Part shown: positions 1-10,553 of the stretch, in pieces | Position numbering within the stretch: position 1 is the first letter of the stretch | Layout of the letters: every line of letters starts with the position of its first letter | Origin: Petrolisthes cinctipes | Taxonomy: Eukaryota; Arthropoda; Malacostraca; Decapoda; Porcellanidae | Reading direction: 5' to 3' | DNA length: 64,000 nt | Assembly: GCA_033782935.1 (NCBI GenBank) | Contig: JAWQEG010000474.1 | Location: forward strand, 2,294,001-2,358,000 | Notes under the pieces: model-generated | Databases searched by the model: none | The model's input: only the letters and a program-made list of their open reading frames with translations | Told to the model about the DNA's origin: nothing | Position numbers and translations under genes: made by a program

Positions 1-251
1 ATGTGCATGTATCTTCTGTACCCGTTTATATCTCAAATTCAGGCTCAAAACACCCGAAAATTCAATATTTTGGGGTCCCAGAAGCAATCTGTACAGTGCT
101 AGAATATTTTCAAAATATAGGCTAAAAACATGCTAAAAATCGATCTTTAAGGTGCCAAAAAGTCGATATCTCAAATTCAGTCCCAAAACACCCGAAAATT
201 CGATATTTAGGGGTCCCAGAAGCGATCTGCACATGCCTACTCCGTGTTAGA

Positions 252-266
252 GTATTTTCAAAATAC
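252..266 (+). repeat. 15-nt inverted repeat in A/B monomers (example)
   Basis: GTATTTTCAAAATAC is a perfect inverted repeat around a single C. It sits just after the GTGTTAGA box of most A monomers and of one B family. The other B family has CAAAATTC and loses the outer pairs. It could be a protein-binding palindrome or only a feature of an A+T-rich repeat. Confidence 0.7.
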
Positions 267-604
267 ATGCTCAAAACATACTGAAAATCGATCTTTTAGG
301 TGCACAAAAGTCGATATGTGCATGCATCTTCAGTACCCGTTTATATCTCAAATTCAGGCTCAAAACACCCGAAAATTCAATATTTTGGGGTCCCAGAAGC
401 AATCTGTACATGCCTACTCAGTGTTAGAGTATTTTCAAAATACAGGCCCAAAACATGCTGAAAATCGATATTTTTGATGCCAAAAGTCAATATGTGCATG
501 TATCTTCTGTACCCGTTTATATCTCAAATTCAGGCTCAAAACACCCGAAAATTCAATATTTTGGGGTCCCAAAAGCAATCTGTACATGCCTACACAGTGC
601 TAGA

Positions 605-619
605 ATATTTTCAAAATAT
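605..619 (+). repeat. 15-nt inverted repeat in C monomers (example)
   Basis: ATATTTTCAAAATAT occupies the same place in the C class as GTATTTTCAAAATAC in A and B. Both ends have changed (G to A and C to T), so the symmetry is kept. This form is seen in nearly all C monomers of the window. Confidence 0.7.
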
Positions 620-2244
620 AGGCTAAAAACATGCTAAAAATCGACATTTTAGGTGCCAAAAAATCGATATCTCAAATTCAGTCCCAAAACACCCGAAAAT
701 TCGATATTTAGAGGTCCCAGAAGGTATCTGTACATGCCTACTCCGTGTTAGAGTATTTTCAAAATACAGGCCAAAAACATACTGAAAATCGATCTTTTAG
801 GTGCCCAAAAGTCGATATGTGCATGCATCTTCTGTACCCGTTTATATCTCAAATTCTGGCCCTAAACACCCGAAAATTCGATATTTTGGGGTCCCAGAAG
901 CGATCTGTACATCCCTACTCCGTGTTAGAGTATTTTCAAAATTCAGGCCCAAAACATGCTGAAAATCGATATTTTTGGTGCCCAAAGTCAATATGTGCAT
1001 GTATCTTCTGTACCCGTTTATATCTCAAATTCAGGCTCAAAACACCCGAAAATTCAATATTTTGGGGTCCCAGAAGCAATCTGTACATGCCTACTCAGTG
1101 CTAGAATATTTTCAAAATAAAGGCTAAAAACATGCTAAAAATCGATCTTTTAGGTGCCAAAAAGTCGATATATCAAATTCAGTCCCAAAACACCCGAAAA
1201 TTCGATATTTAGGTGTCCCAGAAGCGATCTGTACATGCCTACTCCGTGTTAGAGTATTTTCAAAACACATGCTCAAAACATACTGAAAATCGATCTTTTA
1301 GGTGCACAAAAGTCGATATGTGCATGCATCTTCAGTACCCGTTTATATCTCAAATTCAGGCTTAAAACACCCGAAAATTCAATATTTTGGGGTCCCAGAA
1401 GCAATCTGTACATGCCTACTCAGTGTTAGAGTATTTTCAAAATACAGGCCCAAAACATGCTGAAAATCGATATTTTAGATGCCCAAAGTCAATATGTGCA
1501 TGTATCTTCTGTACCCGTTTATATCTCAAATTCAGGCTCAAAACACCCGAAAATTCAATATTTTGGGGTCCCAGAAGCAATCTGTACATGCCTACACAGT
1601 GCTAGAATATTTTCAAAATATAGGCTAAAATTTTAACATGCTAAAAATCGACATTTTAGGTGCCAAAAAATCGATATCTCAAATTCAGTCCCAAAACACC
1701 CGAAAATTCGATATTTAGAGGTCCCAGAAGGTATCTGTACTCCGTGTTAGAGTATTTTCAAAATACAGGCCAAAAACATACTGAAAATCGATCTTTTAGG
1801 TGCCCAAAAGTCGGTATGTGCATGCATCTTCTGTACCCGTTTATATCTCAAATTCTGGCCCTAAGCACCCGAAAATTCGATATTTTGGTGTCCCAGAAGC
1901 GATCTGTACATGCCTACTCCGTGTTAGAGTATTTTCAAAATACAGGCCCAAAACATGCTGAAAATCGATATTTTAGATGCCCAAAGTCAATATGTGCATG
2001 TATCTTCTGTACCCGTTTATATCTCAAATTCAGGCTCAAAACACCCCAAAATTCAATATTTTGGGGTCCCAGAAGCAATCTGTACATGCCTACACAGTGC
2101 TAGAATATTTTCAAAATATAGGCTAAAAACATGCTAAAAATCGACATTTTAGGTGCCAAAAAATCGATATCTCAAATTCAGTCCCAAAACACCCGAAAAT
2201 TCGATATTTAGAGGTCCCAGAAGGTATCTGTACATGCCTACTCC

Positions 2245-4227
2245 GTGTTAGAGTATTTTCAAAATACAGGCCAAAAACATACTGAAAATCGATCTTTTAG
2301 GTGCCCAAAAGTCGATATGTGCATGCATCTTCTGTACCCGTTTATATCTCAAATTCTGGCCCTAAACACCCGAAAATTCGATATTTTGGGGTCCCAGAAG
2401 CGATCTGTACATGCCTACACCGTATTAGATTATTTTCAAAATTCAGGCCCAAAACATGCTGAAAATCGATATTTTTGGTGCCCAAAGTCAATATGTGCAT
2501 GTATCTTCTGTACCCGTTTATATCTCAAATTCAGGCTCAAAACACCCGAAAATTCAATATTTTGGGGTCCCAGAAGCAATCTGTACAGTGCTAGAATATT
2601 TTCAAAATATAGGCTAAAAACATGCTAAAAATCGATCTTTTAGGTGCCAAAAAGTCGATATCTCAAATTCAGTCCCAAAACACCCGAAAATTCGATATTT
2701 AGGGGTCCCAGAAGCGATCTGTACATGCCTACTCCGTGTTAGAGTATTTTCAAAATACATGCTCAAAACATACTGAAAATCGATCTTTTAGGTGCACAAA
2801 AGTCGATATCTGCATGCATCTTCAGTACCCGTTTATATCTCAAATTCAGGCTCAAAACACCCGAAAATTCAATATTTTGGGGTCCCAGAAGCAATCTATA
2901 CATGCCTACTCAGTGTTAGAGTATTTTCAAAATACAGGCCCAAAACATGCTGAAAATCGATATTTTAGATGCCCAAAGTCAATATGTGCATGTATCTTCT
3001 GTACCCGTTTTATCTCAAATTCAGGCTCAAAACACCCGAAAATTCAATATTTTGGGGTCCCAGAAGCAATCTGTACATGCCTACACAGTGCTAGAATATT
3101 TTCAAAATATAGGCTAAAAACATGCTAAAAATCGACATTTTAGGTGCCAAAAAATCGATATCTCAAATTCAGTCCCAAAACACCCGAAAATTCGATATTT
3201 AGAGGTCCCAGAAGGTATCTGTACATGCCTACTCCGTGTTAGAGTATTTTCAAAATACAGGCCAAAAACATACTGAAAATCGATCTTTTAGGTGCCCAAA
3301 AGTCGATATGTGCATGCATCTTCTGTACCCGTTTATATCTCAAATTCTGGCCCTAAACACCCGAAAATTCGATATTTTGGGGTCCCAGAAGCGATCTGTA
3401 CATGCCTACACCGTATTAGATTATTTTCAAAATTCAGGCCCAAAACATGCTGAAAATCGATATTTTTGGTGCCCAAAGTCAATATGTGCATGTATCTTCT
3501 GTACCCGTTTATATCTCAAATTCAGGCTCAAAACACCCGAAAATTCAATATTTTGGGGTCCCAGAAGCAATCTGTACAGTGCTAGAATATTTTCAAAATA
3601 TAGGCTAAAAACATGCTAAAAATCGATCTTTTAGGTGCCAAAAAGTCGATATCTCAAATTCAGTCCCAAAACACCCGAAAATTCGATATTTAGGGGTCCC
3701 AGAAGCGATCTGTACATGCCTACTCCGTGTTAGAGTATTTTCAAAATACATGCTCAAAACATACTGAAAATCGATCTTTTAGGTGCCCAAAAGTCGATAT
3801 GTGCATGCATCTTCAGTACCCGTTTATATCTCAAATTCAGGCTCAAAACACCCGAAAATTCAATATTTTGGGGTCCCAGAAGCAATCTGTACATGCCTAC
3901 TCAGTGTTAGAGTATTTTCAAAATACAGGCCCAAAACATGCTGAAAATCGATATTTTAGATGCCCAAAGTCAATATGTGCATGTATCTTCTGTACCCGTT
4001 TATATCTCAAATTCAGGCTCAAAACACCCGAAAATTCAATATTTTGGGGTCCCAGAAGCAATCTGTACATTCCTACACAGTGCTAGAATATTTTCAAAAT
4101 ATAGGCTAAAAACATGCTAAAAATCGACATTTTAGGTGCCAAAAAATCGATATCTCAAATTCAGTACCAAAACACCCGAAAATTCGATATTTAGAGGTCC
4201 CAGAAGGTATCTGTACATGCCTACTCC
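2245..4227 (+). repeat. Tandem pair of 991/992-bp hexamer units
   Basis: Unit one runs 2245-3235 with monomers of 177, 166, 148, 177, 175 and 148 bp. Unit two runs 3236-4227 with 177, 166, 148, 177, 176 and 148 bp. Both share the 10-bp loss in the second monomer (TGTACAGTGCTAG instead of TGTACATGCCTACTCAGTGC) and the private CACCGTATTAGATTATTTTC variant. They therefore copy each other rather than the common 1,002-bp unit. Confidence 0.88.
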
Positions 4228-4380
4228 GTGTTAGAGTATTTTCAAAATACAGGCCAAAAACATACTGAAAATCGATCTTTTAGGTGCCTAAAAGTCGATA
4301 TGTGCATGCATCTTCTGCACCCGTTTATATCTCAAATTCTGGCCCTAAACACCCGAAAATTTGATATTTTGGGGTCCCAG

Positions 4381-5949
4381 AAGCGATCTGTACATGCCTA
4401 CACCGTGTTAGAGTATTTTCAAAATACATGCTCAAAACATACTGAAATTCGATCTTTTAGGTGCACAAAAGTCGATATGTGCATGCATCTTCAGTACCCG
4501 TTTATATCTCAAATTCAGGCTCAAAAACCCGAAAATTCAATATTTTGGGGTCCCAGAAGCAATCTGTACATGCCTACTCAGTGTTAGAGTATTTTCAAAA
4601 TACAGGCCCAAAACAAGCTGAAAATCGATATTTTATATGCCCAAAGTCAATATGTGCATGTATCTTCTGTACCCGTTTATATCTCAAATTCAGGCTCAAA
4701 ACACCCGAAAACTCAATATTTTGGGGTCCCAGAAGCAATCTGTACATGCCTACTCATTGTTAGAGTATTTTCAAAATACAGGCCCAAAACATGCTGAAAA
4801 TCGATATTTTAAATGCCCAAAGTCAATATGTGCATGTATCTTCTGTACCCGTTTATATCTCAAATTCAGGCTCAAAACACCCGAAAATTCAATATTTTGG
4901 GGTCCCAGAAGCAATCTGTACATGCCTACACAGTGCTAGAATATTTTCAAAATATAGGCTAAAAACATGCTAAAAATCGACATTTTAGGTGCCAAAAAAT
5001 CGATATCTCAAATTCAGTCCCAAAACACCCGAAAATTCGATATTTCGGGGTCCCAGAAGCGATCTGTACATGCCTACTCCGTGTTAGAGTATTTTCAAAA
5101 TTCAGGCCAAAAACATGCTGAAAATCTATATTTTTGGTGCCCAAAGTCAATATGTGCATGTATCTTCTGTACCCGTTTATATCTCAAATTCAGGCTCAAA
5201 ACACCCGAAAATTCAATATTTTGGGGTCCCAGAAGCAATGTGTACATGCCTACTCAGTGCTAGAATATTTTCAAAATATAGGCTAAAAACATGCTAAAAA
5301 TCGACATTTTAGGTGCCAAAAAATCGATATCTCAAATTCAGTCCCAAAACACCCGAAAATTCGATATTCAGAGGTCCCAGAAGGTATCTGTACATGCCTA
5401 CTCCGTGTTAGAGTATTTTCAAAATACAGGCCAAAAACATACTGAAAATCGATCTTTTAGGTGCCCAAAAGTCGATATGTGCATGCATCTTCTGTACCCG
5501 TTTATATCTCAAATTCTGGCCCTAAACACCCGAAAATTCGATATTTTGGGGTCCCAGAAGCGGTCTGTACATGTCTACTCCGTGTTAGAGTATTTTCAAA
5601 ATACAGGCCCAAAACATGCTGAAAATCGATATATTTGGTGCCCAAAGTCAATATGTGCATGTATCTTCTGTACCCGTTTATATCTCAAATTCAGGCTCAA
5701 AACCCCCGAAAATTCAATATTTTGGGGTCCCAGAAGCAATCTGTACATGCCTACTCAGTGCTAGAATATTTTCAAAATATAGGCTAAAAACATGCTAAAA
5801 ATCGATCTTTTAGGTGCCAAAAAGTCGATATCTCAAATTCAGTCCCAAAACACCCGAAAATTCGATATTTAGGGGTCCCAGAAGCGATCTGTACATGCCT
5901 ACTCCGTGTTAGAGTATTTTCAAAATACATGCTCAAAACATACTGAAAA
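4381..5949 (+). repeat. 1,678-bp tandem duplication, copy 1
   Basis: This stretch matches 6059-7627 at a constant offset of 1,678 bp. Shared rare variants are ACTGAAATTCGATC, CTCAAAAACCCG (one base short), TATTTTATATGCCC, CTCATTGTTAG, GATATTTCGGGG and AAGCGGTCTGTACATGTC. The region also has a run of long monomers without an intervening C between about 4228 and 4930, a break in the A-B-C rhythm. Confidence 0.9.
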
Positions 5950-6058
5950 TTGATCTTTTAGGTGCACAAAAGTCGATATGTGCATGCATCTTCTGTACCC
6001 GTTTATATCTCAAATTCAGGCTCAAAACACCCGAAAAATCGATATTTAGAGTTCCCAG

Positions 6059-7627
6059 AAGCGATCTGTACATGCCTACTCCGTGTTAGAGTATTTTCAA
6101 AATACATGCTCAAAACATACTGAAATTCGATCTTTTAGGTGCACAAAAGTCGATATGTGCATGCATCTTCAGTACCCGTTTATATCTCAAATTCAGGCTC
6201 AAAAACCCGAAAATTCAATATTTTGGGGTCCCAGAAGCAATCTGTACATGCCTACTCAGTGTTAGAGTATTTTCAAAATACAGGCCCAAAACATGCTGAA
6301 AATCGATATTTTATATGCCCAAAGTCAATATGTGCATGTATCTTCTGTACCCGTTTATATCTCAAATTCAGGCTCAAAACACCCGAAAACTCAATATTTT
6401 GGGGTCCCAGAAGCAATCTGTACATGCCTACTCATTGTTAGAGTATTTTCAAAATACAGGCCCAAAACATGCTGAAAATCGATATTTTAAATGCCCAAAG
6501 TCAATATGTGCATGTATCTTCTGTACCCGTTTATATCTCAAATTCAGGCTCAAAACACCCGAAAATTCAATATTTTGGGGTCCCAGAAGCAATCTGTACA
6601 TGCCTACACAGTGCTAGAATATTTTCAAAATATAGGCTAAAAACATGCTAAAAATCTACATTTTAGGTGCCAAAAAATCGATATCTCAAATTCAGTCCCA
6701 AAACACCCGAAAATTCGATATTTCGGGGTCCCAGAAGCGATCTGTACATGCCTACTCCGTGTTAGAGTATTTTCAAAATTCAGGCCAAAAACATGCTGAA
6801 AATCTATATTTTTGGTGCCCAAAGTCAATATGTGCATGTATCTTCTGTACCCGTTTATATCTCAAATTCAGGCTCAAAACACCCGAAAATTCAATATTTT
6901 GGGGTCCCAGAAGCAATGTGTATATGCCTACTCAGTGCTAGAATATTTTCAAAATATAGGCTAAAAACATGCTAAAAATCGACATTTTAGGTGCCAAAAA
7001 ATCGATATCTCAAATTCAGTCCCAAAACACCCGAAAATTCGATATTCAGAGGTCCCAGAAGGTATCTGTACATGCCTACTCCGTGTTAGAGTATTTTCAA
7101 AATACAGGCCAAAAACATACTGAAAATCGATCTTTTAGGTGCCCAAAAGTCGATATGTGCATGCATCTTCTGTACCCGTTTATATCTCAAATTCTGGCCC
7201 TAAACACCCGAAAATTCGATATTTTGGGGTCCCAGAAGCGGTCTGTACATGTCTACTCCGTGTTAGAGTATTTTCAAAATACAGGCCCAAAACATGCTGA
7301 AAATCGATATATTTGGTGCCCAAAGTCAATATGTGCATGTATCTTCTGTACCCGTTTATATCTCAAATTCAGGCTCAAAACACCCGAAAATTCAATATTT
7401 TGGGGTCCCAGAAGCAATCTGTACATGCCTACTCAGTGCTAGAATATTTTCAAAATATAGGCTAAAAACATGCTAAAAATCGATCTTTTAGGTGCCAAAA
7501 AGTCGATATCTCAAATTCAGTCCCAAAACACCCGAAAATTCGATATTTAGGGGTCCCAGAAGCGATCTGTACATGCCTACTCCGTGTTAGAGTATTTTCA
7601 AAATACATGCTCAAAACATACTGAAAA
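6059..7627 (+). repeat. 1,678-bp tandem duplication, copy 2
   Basis: This is the second copy of 4381-5949. It differs at a few bases, for example CACCGTG in copy 1 against CTCCGTG here, and CCCCCGAAAA near 5703 against CACCCGAAAA here. After 7627 the match ends at a chimeric monomer that goes from A-type GGTGCACAAAG straight into the B-type TCAATATGTGCATG, which looks like an exchange junction. Confidence 0.9.
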
Positions 7628-9100
7628 TCGATCTTTCAGGTGCACAAAGTCAATATGTGCATGTATCTTCTGTACCCGTTTATATCTCAAATTCAGGCTC
7701 AAAACACCCGAAAATTCAATATTTTGGGATCCCAGAAGCAATCTGTACATGCCTACACAGTGCTAGAATATTTTCAAAATATAGGCTAAAAACATGCTAA
7801 AAATCGACATTTTAGGTGCCAAAAAATCGATATCTCAAATTCAGTCCCAAAACACCCGAAAATTCGATATTTAGAGGTCCCAGAAGGTATCTGTACATGC
7901 CTACTCCGTGTTAGAGTATTTTCAAAATTCAGGCCCAAAACATGCTGAAAATCGATATTTTTGGTGCCCAAAGTCAATATGTGCATGTATCTTCTGTACC
8001 CGTTTATATCTCAAATTCAGGCTCAAAACACCCGAAAATTCAATATTTTGGGGTCCCAGAAGCAATCTGTACATGCCTACTCAGTGCTAGAATATTTTCA
8101 AAATATAGTCTAAAAATATGCTAAAAATCTATCTTTTAGGTGTCAAAAAGTCGATATCTCAAATTCAGTCCCAAAACACCCGAAAATTCGATATTTAGGG
8201 GTCCCAGAAGCGATCTGTACATGCCTACTCCGTGTTAGAGTATTTTCAAAATACAGGCCAAAAACATACTGAAAATCGATCTTTTAGGTGCCCAAAAGTC
8301 GATATGTGCATGCATATTCTGTACCCGTTTATATCTCAAATTCTGGCCCTAAACACCCGAAAATTCGATATTTTGGGGTCCCAGAAGCAATCTGTACATG
8401 CCTACTCCGTGTTAGAGTATTTTCAAAATTCAGGCCCAAAACATGCTGAAAATCGATATTTTTGGTGCCCAAAGTCAGTATGTGCATATATCTTCTGTAC
8501 CCGTTTATATCTCAAATTCTGGCTCAAAACACCAGAAAATTCAATATTTTGGGGTCCCAGAAGCAATCTATACAGTGCTAGAATATTTTCAAAATATAGG
8601 CTAAAAACATGCTAAAAATCGATCTTTTAGGTGCCAAAAAGTCGATATCTCAAATTCAGTCCCAAAACACCCGAAAATTCGATATTTAGGGGTCCCAGAA
8701 GCGATCTGTACATGCCTACTCCGTGTTAGAGTATTTTCAAAATACATGCTCAAAACATACTGAAAATCGATCTTTTAGGTGCACAAAAGTCGATATGTGC
8801 ATGCATCTTCTGTACCCGTCTGTATCTCAAATTCTGGCCCTAAACACCCGAAAATTCGATATTTTGGGGTCCCAGAAGCGATCTGTACATGCCTACTCCG
8901 TGTTGGAGTATTTTCAAAATTCAGGCCCAAAACATGCTGAAAATCGATATTTTTGGTGCCCAAAGTCAATATGTGCATATATCTTCTGTACCCGTTTATA
9001 TCTCAAATTCAGGCTCAAAACACCCGAAAATTCAATATTTTGGGGTCCCAGAAGCAATCTGTACATGCCTACTCAGTGCTAGAATATTTTCAAAATATAG
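7580..9100 (+). repeat. Dispersed duplication, copy 1 (offset 5,791)
   Basis: The segment matches 13371-14891 at an offset of 5,791 bp. Shared rare variants include ATAGTCTAAAAATATGCTAAAAATCTATC, GGTGTCAAAAAG, GCATGCATATTCTG, AATCTATACAGTGC, AACACCAGAAAATTC and CCGTCTGTATCTC. The match fades near 9100, where this copy has an extra A (GGCTAAAAAACATGC). Confidence 0.9.
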
Positions 9101-10052
9101 GCTAAAAAACATGCTAAAAATCGATCTTTTAGGTGCAAAAAAGTCGATATTTCAAATTCAGTCCCAAAACACCCGAAAATTCGATATTTAGGGGTCCCAG
9201 AAGCGATCTGTACATGCCTACTCCGTGTTAGAGTATTTTCAAAATAATACATGCTCAAAACATGCTGAAAATCGATATTTTTGGTGCCCAAAGTCAATAT
9301 GTGCATGTATCTTCTGTACCCGTTTATATCTCAAATTCAGGCTCAAAACACCCGAAAATTCAATATTTTGGGGTCCCAGAAGCAATCTGTACATGCCTAC
9401 TCCGTTTTAGAGTATTTTCAAAATTCAGGCCAAAAACATGCTGAAAATCGATATTTTTGGTGCCCAAAGTCAATATGTGCATGTATCTTCTGTACCCGTT
9501 TATATCTTAAATTCAGGCTCGAAACACCCGAAAATTCAATATTTTGGGGTCCCAGAAGCAATCTGTACATGCCTACTCAGTGCTAGAATATTTTCAAAAT
9601 ATAGGCTAAAAACATGCTAAAAATCGATCTTTTAGGTGCCAAAAAGTCGATATCTCAAATTCAGTCCCAAAACACCCGAAAATTCGATATTTAGGGGTCC
9701 CAGAAGCGATCTGTACATGCCTACTCCGTGTTAGAGTATTTTCAAAATACATGCTCAAAACATACTGAAAATCGATCTTTTAGGTGCACAAAAGTCGATA
9801 TGTGCATGCATCTTCAGTACCCGTTTATATCTCAAATTCAGGCTCAAAACACCCGAAAATTCAATATTTTGGGGTCCCAGAAGCAATCTGTACATGCCTA
9901 CTCAGTGCTATAATATTTTCAAAATATAGGCTAAAAACATGCTAAAAATCTATCTTTTAGGTGCCAAAAAGTCGATATCTCAAATTCAGTCCCAAAACAT
10001 CCGAAAATTCGATATTTAGGGGTCCCAGAAGCGATCTGTACATGCCTACTCC

Positions 10053-10229
10053 GTGTTAGAGTATTTTCAAAATACATGCTCAAAACATACTGAAAATCGA
10101 TCTTTTAGGTGCACAAAAGTCGATATGTGCATGCATCTTCAGTACCCGTTTATATCTCAAATTCAGGCTCAAAACACCCGAAAATTCAATATTTTGGGGT
10201 CCCAGAAGCAATCTGTACATGCCTACTCA
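10053..10229 (+). repeat. Reference A monomer (177 bp)
   Basis: This is a clean example of the long A class, counted from GTGTTAG to the next GTGTTAG. Diagnostic features are ATACATGCTCAAAACATACTG after the inverted repeat, CGATCTTTTAGGTGCACAAAAG, and the central GTGCATGCATCTTCAGTACCCG block. A second A family has ACAGGCCAAAAACATACTG, GGTGCCCAAAAG, CTTCTGTACCCG and TCTGGCCCTAAACAC instead, as at 25797. Confidence 0.93.
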
Positions 10230-10405
10230 GTGTTAGAGTATTTTCAAAATACAGGCCCAAAACATGCTGAAAATCGATATTTTAGATGCCCAAAGTCAAT
10301 ATGTGCATGTATCTTCTGTACCCGTTTATATCTCAAATTCAGGCTCAAAACACCCGAAAATTCAATATTTTGGGGTCCCAGAAGCAATCTGTACATGCCT
10401 ACACA
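10230..10405 (+). repeat. Reference B monomer (176 bp)
   Basis: This long class is one base shorter than A because it reads CCCAAAGTC where A reads CACAAAAGTC. It is marked by ACAGGCCCAAAACATGCTG, CGATATTTTAGATGCCC and GTGCATGTATCTTCTG. A second B family has AATTCAGGCCC and CGATATTTTTGGTGCCC, as in the unit starting near 24972. Both B families are followed by a C monomer in the regular trimer. Confidence 0.93.
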
Positions 10406-10553
10406 GTGCTAGAATATTTTCAAAATATAGGCTAAAAACATGCTAAAAATCGACATTTTAGGTGCCAAAAAATCGATATCTCAAATTCAGTCCCAAAACA
10501 CCCGAAAATTCGATATTTAGAGGTCCCAGAAGGTATCTGTACATGCCTACTCC
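10406..10553 (+). repeat. Reference C monomer (148 bp, internally deleted)
   Basis: The C class starts GTGCTAGAATATTTTC and jumps from CGATAT straight to CTCAAATTCAGTCCC. Compared with A it lacks 29 bp that hold GTGCATGCATCTT and GTACCCGTTTATAT. ATAT lies at both edges of the missing stretch, which fits a microhomology deletion. The in-frame TAG at its start ends the chance open frames of the array. Two C families exist: one with CGACATTTTAGG and AGAGGTCCCAGAAGGTATC, the other with CGATCTTTTAGG and AGGGGTCCCAGAAGCGATC. Confidence 0.93.

Larger units (their letters stand above)
1..2244 (+). repeat. Satellite subregion: regular A-B-C trimers with one rearranged C
   Basis: Monomer starts can be placed at about 96, 244, 421, 597, 745, 922, 1098, 1246, 1423, 1599, 1744, 1921, 2097 and 2245, giving regular 177/176/148 spacing. 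The exception is the C at 1599-1743, which is 145 bp. It carries a 5-bp insertion (GGCTAAAATTTTAACATGC near 1624) and an 8-bp loss in the TGTACATGCCTAC box near 1738. Confidence 0.85.

Noticed and set aside
5041..5055. CENP-B-box-like string (TTCG, A+T spacer, GGGG)
   Set aside because: ATTCGATATTTTGGGG has two mismatches to the core of the CENP-B box pattern as I know it (no A at the fixed middle position, GGGG for CGGG). The CGGG variants have the wrong spacing. It is not enough to call a site.
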